64,000 bases of DNA from Bacillota bacterium (GTDB lineage Bacteria; Bacillota; Clostridia; Christensenellales; SZUA-584): NCBI GenBank assembly GCA_023397655.1, contig JAEWTW010000028.1, forward strand, positions 62,001 through 126,000, in the 5' to 3' direction. The notes under the pieces were generated by a model that searched no databases, had not been told where the DNA came from, and saw only the letters and a program-made list of their open reading frames with translations. This document shows, piece after piece, positions 1-8,630 of this stretch; within the stretch, counting starts at the first letter, position 1; the number at the start of each line of letters is the position of its first letter. The translations under genes and the position numbers were made by a program.

Positions 1-538
1 CTGTGTCTCCGGCTCTCTCGATAAGCTCTTTGGAGGTGTCAGCGCCGCACTGGTAGTTGTCAAGACCAATGAAGGTCAAGCAGCCAGGAACGGTGGAGCC
101 GCGGCCTTCTGAAGGTTTGGCTTCCGTGCATACGATCGGGATGCCGGCTTCCTGTGCTTTTAAGGAAGCGTCAACAGAAGATGCATCGTAGCCACGGATG
201 ATGATGCCGGCGGGTTTCTTAGCCAGCGTCTGCTCCAGAGCCTGTGCCTGAGCTGCCGTATCCCATGCATCAGGTCCTACAGCCGTGATTTTCACATTGA
301 AGTACTCGGCTGCATAGCGGAGACCGATGTGAGAATCCTTGAAGTAAGGATGAGCCTGATGTGAAGATGCCAGATAGTATTCTCTGTTAGGATCCAGGTT
401 CTGATAGACACCCTTTGTGGCAGCATCGCCAGTAGCAGCCTTGTCACCCTGTGCCGGAGCACCACACGCGATAAGTGTGATTGCGACCAACGCAAGAATA
501 AGTGCTAACACAATACCGCGCAAAACCAGTCTTTTCAT
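1..538 (-). CDS. Sugar ABC transporter substrate-binding lipoprotein (3' part beyond window)
   Basis: About 179 residues are visible; the gene runs off the left edge. The start is the ATG at 536-538, preceded by AAGGAGGG. The N-terminus is a lipoprotein signal: a basic MKR start, a hydrophobic run and a lipobox ending LIAC, with Cys about residue 25. After it comes the first lobe of a periplasmic-binding-protein type 1 domain (Peripla_BP_4, the ribose/rhamnose-binding class), with phrases such as YYLASSHQAHPYFKDSH and IIIRGYDASS. It should sit on the outer face of the membrane and deliver a sugar or polyol to a permease encoded left of the window. It is the likely uptake component for the catabolic genes at 1.8-14 kb. 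The ligand cannot be told. Confidence 0.85.
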   Translation of the reverse strand, partial: MKRLVLRGIVLALILALVAITLIACGAPAQGDKAATGDAATKGVYQNLDPNREYYLASSHQAHPYFKDSHIGLRYAAEYFNVKITAVGPDAWDTAAQAQALEQTLAKKPAGIIIRGYDASSVDASLKAQEAGIPIVCTEAKPSEGRGSTVPGCLTFIGLDNYQCGADTSKELIERAGDT

Positions 539-648
539 TTTTTGCCCTCCTTATGAATAATACTTTATTTGTGATGCGCTCTTCACGCATTATCACCTGT
601 GTTGCCCGGTTAAATCCTATGCTTTTTTATTAATCTTTTTAAATGCTA

Positions 649-1524
649 TTATGATTGTTTTTCCGGTATCCTTTGTACCGTAATAACGGCTAATATATTC
701 AAATCGCTTTCCTCAGCACTCAGCGAGAAAATGTGTCCCTGATCTTTAAAATAAACTGTTGCTACTTCTTCAAAGAATAAGCTTTCGGGATACTTATCCT
801 TAATTGCCTTTTCAATTTTAATCAAATCTTCTATGGTGCCTTGATACCTGTATGCTTCTGAAAAGATGGGGATCCCGGCATACGACGAACTGGAAAGCTC
901 GTCATCGTTATACATGACATATCCGCCCAGCTTTTCGTGTTCTGTAACCTGGGCTAACTCCGGTACCTTTTTTACCACATCAACCGGAAATTCCTTGATC
1001 AGTTTTTCTTTTATTGTGTCGGCCTTCTCCCTGTCTATCGTTATCTTTGTGTCGTAGGCAACGAACATATCTGCTTCATAGTTGATTATGTCGTATTTTT
1101 CTCCGTTCAACTCGCCGACGATATTCAGTCTGGCAACTTCGTCCGGGAATCTATCCACTGAATCAGGAATCTGGCTTAAGAAGTACTTTTTCGCGTTTTC
1201 CACAGTTGTGCCCGATGCATAGGTCGCAGTAATATACGCCGTATCAGTGGAATAGACGAAGGAAGAGCTGACATCCAGCAATTTTTCTGTGGGCTTTACT
1301 CGGTTATACGCCATATCTTCTATCCATGTGCTGTCATCAAAATCAAGAGACCCGATAATCTGCCAATCCGGCCGTCCGGCTAGTTTCGGGTAAAGAAGAA
1401 AAATAACCACGCATAGTATAGCAACGGCCAATACAGCTATAGCTCCGGCGAGAAGGGATTTCTCCTTCCTGCTGATCACTTTCTTGTTTTTTGTTTTTGA
1501 CTTCTCGTCGTTTTTAGTTTTCAT
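649..1524 (-). CDS. Unknown membrane-anchored protein, 291 aa
   Basis: I do not recognise this protein. It has a very basic N-terminus (about 24 residues rich in Lys), one hydrophobic segment at roughly residues 25-47, then a soluble domain of about 240 residues with mixed alpha/beta character and no Cys pairs or catalytic motif that I can name. The topology suggests an inner basic tail and an extracytoplasmic domain. The start ATG follows AGGAAC at a normal distance. It lies between the GlpK-like kinase (1809) and the sugar-binding lipoprotein (538) on the same strand, so it may be co-regulated with transport; operator-like sites lie in the 284 bases upstream. Whether it has anything to do with the sugar pathway is open. 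Confidence 0.65.
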   Translation of the reverse strand: MKTKNDEKSKTKNKKVISRKEKSLLAGAIAVLAVAILCVVIFLLYPKLAGRPDWQIIGSLDFDDSTWIEDMAYNRVKPTEKLLDVSSSFVYSTDTAYITATYASGTTVENAKKYFLSQIPDSVDRFPDEVARLNIVGELNGEKYDIINYEADMFVAYDTKITIDREKADTIKEKLIKEFPVDVVKKVPELAQVTEHEKLGGYVMYNDDELSSSSYAGIPIFSEAYRYQGTIEDLIKIEKAIKDKYPESLFFEEVATVYFKDQGHIFSLSAEESDLNILAVITVQRIPEKQS

Positions 1525-1740
1525 TCTTAAGTTCCTGTTATGTTATCTCTTGATGCTCTTTTGGTACCATAAAACAGTGTTATGGTTGCATATTATGGTA
1601 TAAATTTGAATTATTGGTTTTCAGATAGATTATTGTGGTGCAGAATAATTTGTTAAGCTAGTGTGCAACAATGATCATTTTCTTATTTTTTCTTATTATT
1701 GCACTATATATATTATACGTTTTTATTCGTTTATGTCAAT

Positions 1741-1772
1741 ATTGTATTCGATTATAATTTATCGTATACAAT
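1741..1772. promoter_or_regulatory. Two operator-like sites, 20 bp apart
   Basis: ATTGTATTCGAT (1741-1752) and ATCGTATACAAT (1761-1772) are near-palindromes of one shape, centred two helical turns apart, in the gap upstream of the unknown membrane protein. The same GTATAC-centred shape recurs at 9828-9837 and 9868-9879. TTGTATACAA-like palindromes are typical of GntR/FadR-type repressors. That a single regulator binds all of them is inferred; no such regulator lies in the window. The rest of 1525-1808 is AT-rich and holds no gene I can support. Confidence 0.4.
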
Positions 1773-1808
1773 TCGATTCGAGTCTTTGTTTCGGGTAACC
1801 GTGTATTA

Positions 1809-3311
1809 TCAATGTTTATCCCAGTCCAATGAACGAGATACAGCTCTTTTCCACCCGTCGTACAGTTCTTCTCTTCTGTCGGATTTCATGCTGGGCTCAT
1901 ATACTCGGGCGACTTTCCAATGCTTTGCGATTTCCTGTTTGTCTTTCCAGATGCCCACGCCCAGACCGGCGAGATAAGCGGCTCCCAAAGCCGCCATTTC
2001 AGTCACCTGAGGCAGCTCTACCGGGAGACCCAAAATGTCCGCCTGGAATTGAAGCAGGAGTTCGCTGCGCGTCGCTCCGCCGTCCACCCTCAAGGATTTG
2101 AACTCGCCTCCAGCCATATCCGCATTCATGGATTCCAGTACGTCGCGGGTTTGGTAAGCCATGGATTCGATCGCCGCACGGCAAATATGTTCATCCGATG
2201 TGCCTCTGGTTATTCCTACGATCGTTCCTCTGGCGTACATGTCCCAATACGGCGCGCAGAGCCCGATAAAGGCGGGAACAATATACACACCGCCCGTATC
2301 AGAAACACGTGATGCTTTCTCAGAGCTTTCTGAAGAATCTTTGATGATCTTTAAGCCATCCCGGAGCCACTGTATGATGGCGCCGCCGATAAATACAACG
2401 CCTTCAAAGGCGTACTCCACCTTATCCCCCTGCATCCACAGCAGGTCCGTCGTAAGCCCGTGGTTGGAACTGATGGGTTCCTTGCCGATGTTCATCATCA
2501 TGGCAAGCGATGTGCCGTATGTGTTCTTGGCCATGCCCGGCTCAAAACAGGTCTGCCCGAACGTGGCCGCGCTCTGGTCGCCAGCATCGCCCGCTATCGG
2601 AACTTCCTGACCGAAAAACACCGCTTTGCTTGTGACAGCCATAATGCCGCTCGACGGAACGACTTTGGGCAGGATGTTCCTAGGAATCTGAAGCGCATCT
2701 AAAAGTTCGTCGTCCCACTGAAGGGTATGGATGTTGAGCAGCAGCGTTCTCGCGGCGTTCGAATAGTCTTCAACGTGGTAAGCGCCGCCGGAGAGTTTCC
2801 ATATGAGAAAGCTGTCGATATTGCCGAAGAGTATTTTACCCTTTGCGATCTTGTCTTTTAATTCAGGGTATTTGTCCAATATGAATTTAATCTTGGTGGA
2901 AGAAAAGTAAGCGTCAATAAGCAGGCCGGTCTTTTGCCGCACCTTATCTTCATAGCCTCGCCGTTTTAAATCTTCGCAGATTTCCGCCGTCTGGCGGCTT
3001 TGCCAAACAATAGCGTTATACACGGGTTCTCCCGTGTCCTTATCCCAGAGGATCGTGGTTTCACGTTGGCACGTTATGCCTATGGCCGCAATCTCTTCAG
3101 GTTTAACGCCGCCCGTTTGCATGGCTTCCTGCGTACAGGTCATTGTGGTATCCCAATATTCCCGCGGGTCATGCTCTACCCATCCCGGGAACGGATATAT
3201 CTGTCGTATCTCCCGATAAGCAGAGGAATGAATGGAACCGTCATAGTTGAAGAATATAACGCGGGTACCAGTAGTCCCCTGATCAATCGACATGATGAAT
3301 CTCTTTTCCAT
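1809..3311 (-). CDS. Glycerol kinase-like FGGY-family kinase, 500 aa
   Basis: It phosphorylates glycerol or a related polyol with ATP in the cytoplasm. Length (500 aa) and sequence fit GlpK. The phosphate-1 motif SIDQGTTGTRVIFF lies near residue 8; GNIDSFLIWKLSGG, the DYSNAARTLLLNIHTLQWD block, PAFIGLCAPYWD..ARG and ITRGTSDEHICRAAIESMAYQ all match GlpK hallmarks. The ATP-site DGGATRSELLLQFQADILG is present. The usual NTYGTGCF is NTYGTSLAM here, so substrate preference may differ from true glycerol kinase. The start ATG follows AGGAGGGCATT. The next genes upstream are polyol-type dehydrogenases, and a GldA-like gene lies 5 kb away, so a polyol other than glycerol is possible. Confidence 0.85.
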   Translation of the reverse strand: MEKRFIMSIDQGTTGTRVIFFNYDGSIHSSAYREIRQIYPFPGWVEHDPREYWDTTMTCTQEAMQTGGVKPEEIAAIGITCQRETTILWDKDTGEPVYNAIVWQSRQTAEICEDLKRRGYEDKVRQKTGLLIDAYFSSTKIKFILDKYPELKDKIAKGKILFGNIDSFLIWKLSGGAYHVEDYSNAARTLLLNIHTLQWDDELLDALQIPRNILPKVVPSSGIMAVTSKAVFFGQEVPIAGDAGDQSAATFGQTCFEPGMAKNTYGTSLAMMMNIGKEPISSNHGLTTDLLWMQGDKVEYAFEGVVFIGGAIIQWLRDGLKIIKDSSESSEKASRVSDTGGVYIVPAFIGLCAPYWDMYARGTIVGITRGTSDEHICRAAIESMAYQTRDVLESMNADMAGGEFKSLRVDGGATRSELLLQFQADILGLPVELPQVTEMAALGAAYLAGLGVGIWKDKQEIAKHWKVARVYEPSMKSDRREELYDGWKRAVSRSLDWDKH

Positions 3312-3362
3312 AATGCCCTCCTAACGGTCCAATCTATGATTTATATGTTGTTTAACAATAAC

Positions 3363-3380
3363 ATATACAACCCTGTATAT
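3363..3380. promoter_or_regulatory. Inverted repeat upstream of the GlpK-like gene
   Basis: ATATACA (3363-3369), a 4-base spacer, then TGTATAT (3374-3380) form a perfect inverted repeat about 50 bases upstream of the kinase start. It shares the TATACA/TGTATA half-site with the operator-like palindromes at 1.76, 9.83 and 9.87 kb, but with a wider centre. It is probably a repressor site or part of a promoter; the binding protein is unknown. Confidence 0.35.
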
Positions 3381-3464
3381 AATATCACCCCATGAAATTT
3401 GTTGCAATACATTTTTAGCTTCAGTGTTCCTGCAAATTATTTCGTCAAACCGGTTCGATATTGT

Positions 3465-4517
3465 TCACGGGTTGATAATGACCTTACGCCCGGTCTTTGA
3501 TTCCGCAATCGCATATCCTTCCAGTATTCTATCCAGCGGCAGTCTGTGTGAAATGAACTTATTCGCATCGACGATACCCGAAGTAATCAGCTCCAGCGCC
3601 TTGGCATGATGCCGCACAAGCGATCCATGCGTTCCGACAATATAAGCCTCTTTATAGTGAATCAGATTGGAGTCTATCGTGATCTTGGAATTCCCGTGTG
3701 GCAGTCCGCCGAAGAAATTAATCCTGCCCCTGTTTTTCACCATATCCAGCGCTTCCACCTGGGCTTTTGCAGAAGGGCATGCGGTAATCACCACATCGGC
3801 GCCCATTCCGTCCGTCTCTTCCAAAACACGTTCAATGGCTTTTTCCTCTTCCGCCGCGATATAAACATCCGCGCAGAACTCCTTTGCCATCTCCAGTCTT
3901 TCTTTTTTCAGATCGATAACAATGATTTTGGAGGCACCCATGCGCCGTGATACCTCTATCAGCATGGAACCGATCGGCCCGACGCCGACGATCACAACGG
4001 AGTCCCCTATTTTAACATCGACGGCTTCAAGTCCGTTCAGCACGCAGCCCAGCGGTTCCGCAATAGCGGCTTCGTCGTAGGAGAGCGAGTCCGCAATCTT
4101 GGCTATGGGGCCGCCTCTGATCATCAGCCCGCTCAACGGAATGTACTCTGCAAATCCTCCCTGATACTGATACCCGGTGGAACGGTGTACGACGCAATTG
4201 TTGCTCAGACCCATGACGCAGAATTTGCATTCGCCGCATGGCACGTCTGCGCCAATGGCGACCCTGTCTCCCACTTTAAAGCGGGTCACCTCGGGGCCCA
4301 CTTCCACAACGTCACCGGATATCTCATGCCCGGTAATACAAGGCGTTACAATTCTATGTTCGCCGTTGTGGAAAATGCGGACATCAGTCCCGCATATGGA
4401 ACAGGCTCTCACCCGTACAAGCATTTCATCCTTCGCTATTTCGGGAATCGGAACATCCTTAACAACGATTTTATTCAGTTCTTCCAGAACCGCCGCCTTC
4501 ATGGTTCCTTTGTTCAT
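3465..4517 (-). CDS. Zinc-dependent sorbitol-dehydrogenase-like enzyme (paralogue set A), 350 aa
   Basis: A medium-chain dehydrogenase/reductase that should oxidise a secondary alcohol of a sugar or polyol with NAD(P)+. It has the catalytic zinc site (CSICGTD near residue 38; GHEISGDVVEVG near residue 64) and a structural-zinc Cys cluster (CGECKFCVMGLSNNC). The Rossmann fold carries VGVGPIGSMLIE, a variant of GxGxxG. The start ATG has GGAGGAAAC just before it. It lies 86 bases downstream of a second zinc dehydrogenase (4604-5647). A close homologue at 51334-52374 has the same companion, and one at 11045-12079 has a similar neighbour in the opposite order. Exact substrate unknown. Confidence 0.85.
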   Translation of the reverse strand: MNKGTMKAAVLEELNKIVVKDVPIPEIAKDEMLVRVRACSICGTDVRIFHNGEHRIVTPCITGHEISGDVVEVGPEVTRFKVGDRVAIGADVPCGECKFCVMGLSNNCVVHRSTGYQYQGGFAEYIPLSGLMIRGGPIAKIADSLSYDEAAIAEPLGCVLNGLEAVDVKIGDSVVIVGVGPIGSMLIEVSRRMGASKIIVIDLKKERLEMAKEFCADVYIAAEEEKAIERVLEETDGMGADVVITACPSAKAQVEALDMVKNRGRINFFGGLPHGNSKITIDSNLIHYKEAYIVGTHGSLVRHHAKALELITSGIVDANKFISHRLPLDRILEGYAIAESKTGRKVIINP

Positions 4518-4603
4518 GTTTCCTCCTGTAGAATGCCTGTTATTAATTCGCTGTACTTTAAACCTGATGTGTCTGGCTGTATCAATGCTGTTGTGAAGTT
4601 TAG

Positions 4604-5647
4604 TTAGTCGTTTATGAACATGATCTTGTTGAAGAATTCCTTCCTGTCATGCATCATCTTAATAGGTTCGATGCCCGCCTCCAGCGGGTAGCGGTGCGTT
4701 ACAAGGGGCTTTAGGTTGATTCTGCCGGTCTCGATTTCCCGTATCGCCAGTTGCCACTCATTACGCGGCAGGTTTGCATAAAACGAATTCCATGTCCCGA
4801 ATATTTTCAGTTGCTTGCGCAGCAGCATACCGTATGCTTTTGCGGATATGCGCATCTCCGTTGTTGTGCTGCCAAGAGCCAGTATCTTTGAGAAAGGCTT
4901 GGCGGAAAGCAGGCACAGATCGAGCGTTGCCGACACGCCCGCGCTCTCCACACATACATCCGCGCCTCGTCCGTCCGTCTGTTCTTTCACCCAGGCGGAT
5001 GCATCTGCGCCCCGGTTATTGAAAACAAGGTCAAATCCCTGTTTTTTTGCGAAATCCAGTTTTGCATCGTCAATATCGACGAGCATCACCTTGTCCGCAC
5101 CCCAGGCTCTTGCGAAAAGCGCTGTCATAAGGCCGATAGGCCCTGCTCCGAAAACAGCGACATTGTCCCCCAAATTAATACCCACCTGCTTTAATCCATG
5201 AAGGGATACGCACGCAGGCTCCAGCATTGCGGCTTCCTCATAGCTGAAATCTTCGGGAACAAGCACAAGATTCCACACGGGAACGCTTAAATACTCAGCA
5301 AACCCACCGTCCCTTCTTGAGCCGAAATAATCGTATGATGTACACTGGGCGTACTGCCCTATCTGACAGCATTCGCATTTTCGGCAGGGAATCAGCGGGA
5401 AAACAGCGGCTTTTTTTCCAACCAGTGATGCATCGACGCCTTCGCCGGTCTCAATAATTTTACCCGCAAATTCATGTCCCGGAATGGTGGGAAATGAATA
5501 TGTGCCATCGGTAAGAACCCTATGCACATCCGAACCGCAGATACCGCAGGCTTTAATTCTTAAAAGAACTTCTCCCGCCTTTGGCTTTGGATCCGGCACA
5601 TCCTGTACACGCAAATCCCCTACAGCATGCAACACACAAGCAATCAT
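4604..5647 (-). CDS. Zinc-dependent dehydrogenase, galactitol-1-phosphate dehydrogenase-like (set B), 347 aa
   Basis: An MDR-family enzyme of the GatD sub-type, which in known members oxidises galactitol-1-phosphate to tagatose-6-phosphate. Visible are the catalytic-zinc motifs CGICGSDVHRV and IPGHEFAGKIIETG, a structural-zinc cluster (PCRKCECCQIGQYAQC), the YDYFGSRRDGGFAEYL block typical of GatD, and the cofactor loop FGAGPIGLMTALFA. The start ATG follows GGAGAAAATCT. It is transcribed just ahead of the set A dehydrogenase and downstream of an FGGY kinase. Two close relatives occur in the window (9970-11028 and 52394-53434). Polyol-phosphate use is inferred from the family. Confidence 0.82.
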   Translation of the reverse strand: MIACVLHAVGDLRVQDVPDPKPKAGEVLLRIKACGICGSDVHRVLTDGTYSFPTIPGHEFAGKIIETGEGVDASLVGKKAAVFPLIPCRKCECCQIGQYAQCTSYDYFGSRRDGGFAEYLSVPVWNLVLVPEDFSYEEAAMLEPACVSLHGLKQVGINLGDNVAVFGAGPIGLMTALFARAWGADKVMLVDIDDAKLDFAKKQGFDLVFNNRGADASAWVKEQTDGRGADVCVESAGVSATLDLCLLSAKPFSKILALGSTTTEMRISAKAYGMLLRKQLKIFGTWNSFYANLPRNEWQLAIREIETGRINLKPLVTHRYPLEAGIEPIKMMHDRKEFFNKIMFIND

Positions 5648-5829
5648 AGATTTTCTCCAAAACGCTAATATATTGTTGTTGTTTACAATCTATTATATGC
5701 TCATTAGCACAATATTGCAACATATAATAATGTTTTATTATCATTTATTTTTGTTCTTTATCGTTTTTAGGCTGCAATACTCTCATAACACACTTGACGG
5801 TCATTCCATGAACTTTCCATTCCCATTTT

Positions 5830-7326
5830 TCAAATTCCAATCTGCTTAACTGCATTATAAATGCGTTTATAGGCCTGGAATTTTTCCATATATATTTCGT
5901 GATTTTTGCTGTGGGGAGAAAACTCCATGTCAATTCTCACAAACTGCTTCGCCGCATCCTTGAGTGATGCATAATCGCCACAGGCCACCGCGCACAGCAT
6001 GGCAAGTCCTATGGTACCGGATTCAAGAACCTTTAATTTCCTCACCGGCAGGCCCATGATATCCGCTTTAATCTGGAGCAACATGGCGGAGTTGGAACCA
6101 CCGCCCGCACAGGTGATGCTCTTGATATCGGTACCGCACCGTTTCAGCAGCTCCGCGTTGAACAGCATCTCAAAATTGATGCCTTCCATACAAGCCTTGT
6201 ATAGCTCCCCTTTCGTGGTACTGAGCTTTAAACCAAGCAATGCGCCGCTGGAGTTGGAGTCAAGGTAGGGCGTTCCGCTGCCGGCAAAATGCGGCATCAG
6301 CAGCAGCCCGGTTGGCCCCGGTGGGCATTCGCTTTCCATGATGGCATGTATATCCGTGCCCGCTTGCTTCGCTGCAAGGCTGCGTTCCCGATCGATCGTA
6401 TTGCGGTACCATTTTAATACGGCGCCGGCCGTATTGTTGAATGCCAGCGTTACATACTCTCCCTCCAGCACGTAGGGCTCCACGTTGAAATTGTATCCGC
6501 GCATGGTGTCAAGATTGTCAAGCCCTCTTAACAGCACGGTGAGACACTCTACCGTACCGATACCGTCCACGCTTTCACCTTTGTTCAGAACACCCGCGCC
6601 CAAAGCCGCGCATACCTGATCGTGCCCCCCCGCTACCAGCATGGTATTACTGTTGAGACCAAGCTCCTGCGCAATATTCGGCAGCACTTGTCCGACGACG
6701 GAACCGGATGGCACGGGCTTTGAAAACTTTTCAACGTCTATGCCAAACAGATTCAGTATTTTGGACGACCACTGTTTGGCGCTATAATCGAGGAACATCG
6801 TGCGGGACGCCAATGAATAATCGAGTTTGCGCTCACCCGAAAGCTTATAGCAAATGAAGTCGCAGTACAGCAGGAACTTATCTGTCTTATTATAAACTTC
6901 CGGCTTGTTTTTTTTCAGCCACAGAAGCTTGTTTAAGGTATATATCGTATTGATGGGCACGCCCGCCGTCCTGTACAGCTCAGATTCATCGATCTTGGCC
7001 AGTATGTCGGCAGCCTCCTCTGTGCCGCGTATGTCGGAAAAATAAATGCTGTTATGGATGATGTTCCCATCACTATCCAGAGGTACGAAGGCCTCTCCAA
7101 AGGATGCGATTGCGATGGCTTCGATGGGCTCCGCAGAGCCGGCAGCCGCTCTTTTCAGTACCGTCTTCACATTCTGCCAAATAACATCGCCGCTTAACTC
7201 AACATAACCAGGCTTGGGGATGATCAGGTCATATTCCGCTTGTGCACGGGACAACACATTTCCTTCTTTATCGATAACCGTAGCCTTGCATGTAGTCGTT
7301 CCTATATCGAGTCCCAAATATGCCAT
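5830..7326 (-). CDS. FGGY-family carbohydrate kinase, 498 aa
   Basis: An ATP-dependent kinase of the xylulokinase/gluconokinase branch of FGGY. The phosphate-1 loop LGLDIGTTTCKATVID is at the N-terminus; GGHDQVCAALGAG (substrate and hinge) and the adenosine loop CAGGGSNSAMLLQIKADIMG are clear. I chose the ATG at 7324-7326 because GGAGG lies five bases upstream; an in-frame TTG at 7338 lies upstream of that GGAGG and is unlikely. It is one of three FGGY kinases in the first 14 kb, followed by the GatD-like and sorbitol-dehydrogenase-like genes. Its sugar is not identifiable. Confidence 0.85.
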   Translation of the reverse strand: MAYLGLDIGTTTCKATVIDKEGNVLSRAQAEYDLIIPKPGYVELSGDVIWQNVKTVLKRAAAGSAEPIEAIAIASFGEAFVPLDSDGNIIHNSIYFSDIRGTEEAADILAKIDESELYRTAGVPINTIYTLNKLLWLKKNKPEVYNKTDKFLLYCDFICYKLSGERKLDYSLASRTMFLDYSAKQWSSKILNLFGIDVEKFSKPVPSGSVVGQVLPNIAQELGLNSNTMLVAGGHDQVCAALGAGVLNKGESVDGIGTVECLTVLLRGLDNLDTMRGYNFNVEPYVLEGEYVTLAFNNTAGAVLKWYRNTIDRERSLAAKQAGTDIHAIMESECPPGPTGLLLMPHFAGSGTPYLDSNSSGALLGLKLSTTKGELYKACMEGINFEMLFNAELLKRCGTDIKSITCAGGGSNSAMLLQIKADIMGLPVRKLKVLESGTIGLAMLCAVACGDYASLKDAAKQFVRIDMEFSPHSKNHEIYMEKFQAYKRIYNAVKQIGI

Positions 7327-7369
7327 GAATTCCTCCAAAGTGATTTGTTTTTATGTGCTTTTCAGCTCC

Positions 7370-8545
7370 CTATAAACAGCGCCGGTAGATCTCCTCCAGA
7401 TCTTTTCTTTCCACCTTCTTGGGATGTCCGCCGATATCCCACTGGTAGGCCCCAAGGGACAGGTCTACCGCTTCCTTGATATGGTCTTTCGTCATGCCAT
7501 AAGAAGCGTATGACTCGTTGATATCAATATCCCGATAAAGCTGCGCCAGTATCTCAGTCAGTTTCTTAGCCTTTTCGGCTTGCGGGAGATCGCGAACGGA
7601 AGGATCGAGTATTTCCGCAACTCTGGCAAACTTGGCCTCTGCCGCAGGAATCGTCCATTCGATGATGACCGGCAGGCATACCGCCAACGTGGCCCCGTGC
7701 GGTGCATCCGTAATCGCGCTCACCGGCTGCCCAATGGCATGCGGCAGTGCCAGCCCGGATTGTACAAAAGCCGCGCCTGCAAGCGTGCAGGAAAGAGCCA
7801 TGTCCATACGCCCGTCTGCGTTTTTGGGTTCGTTCACCGCTTGTCTGATACTGCGGGAAAAGAGCTCCATGGATTTTAATGCGAGCATCTCCGACCATTC
7901 CGTCGCGCCGTTGCTGATATAGGATTCAAACGCATGCGCAAAGGTATCCACACCGGTATGCGCCGTTACTTTTTTCGGTATCGAGATCATCAGCTCCGGA
8001 TCAATAATGGACACATCGGGATATATGTTTTCGTTTATGATGGCGCATTTCATCTTTAGCTCATGGTTGTTCACAACCGAGACATGTGTGGCCTCCGTAC
8101 CCGTTCCGGCTGTTGTAGGTACACAGACGATAGGCAGTCCCTTGGATTTGGGTCTTAGCACCTTGTCCTGCTCAAAATACCTCTCAGTATAGTCCCAGGT
8201 GGAGCCGCCGTGTACGGCTGCAATGGCGATGGCCTTGGCTGTATCGATGGCGCTGCCGCCGCCAATGCCCACGACGAAGTCGCAGTTTTCCCGTTTGCAT
8301 ATCTCCACGCCCCTGTCCATCATAGTATGCCGGGGATTCGGTACGACTTCAAAAAAATCCACAACGCTGATCCCGAAATCCGAAAGGTCTTTTTTCATAT
8401 TATCAACCAACGGGGAGCCCTTTAAAAACGGGTCATATACCGCAAATGCCTTTTTGCCGTAAGAGGAACAGCGTTTGCCGAGTTCCTTGAACTTTCCCGG
8501 TCCCATGACCAGACGTACGGGGAAAAACATTTCAAAGGGTTTCAT
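7370..8545 (-). CDS. Iron-containing alcohol dehydrogenase, 391 aa
   Basis: A group III (Fe-ADH) dehydrogenase, NAD(P)-linked and cytoplasmic. The NAD loop GIGGGSAIDTAKAIAI near residue 96, PTTAGTGTEATHVSVV, and the iron-binding region with HTGVDTFAHAFESY and LPHAIGQPVSAITDAPHG are all present, and the length is typical. I set the start at the ATG 8543-8545 because GGAGGATATAAA directly precedes it; the in-frame GTG at 8563 lies upstream of that site. Family members reduce aldehydes such as lactaldehyde or act on 1,3-propanediol and butanol. Here it may handle an aldehyde formed in the polyol pathway. It lies downstream of the GldA-like gene. Confidence 0.87.
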   Translation of the reverse strand: MKPFEMFFPVRLVMGPGKFKELGKRCSSYGKKAFAVYDPFLKGSPLVDNMKKDLSDFGISVVDFFEVVPNPRHTMMDRGVEICKRENCDFVVGIGGGSAIDTAKAIAIAAVHGGSTWDYTERYFEQDKVLRPKSKGLPIVCVPTTAGTGTEATHVSVVNNHELKMKCAIINENIYPDVSIIDPELMISIPKKVTAHTGVDTFAHAFESYISNGATEWSEMLALKSMELFSRSIRQAVNEPKNADGRMDMALSCTLAGAAFVQSGLALPHAIGQPVSAITDAPHGATLAVCLPVIIEWTIPAAEAKFARVAEILDPSVRDLPQAEKAKKLTEILAQLYRDIDINESYASYGMTKDHIKEAVDLSLGAYQWDIGGHPKKVERKDLEEIYRRCL

Positions 8546-8630
8546 TTTATATCCTCCAGTCACAATTTGCTTTTTGCATTAACACATCACATACCAACAG
8601 GCTTCCTCTTCTATGGTTTATCTTGCTCCT

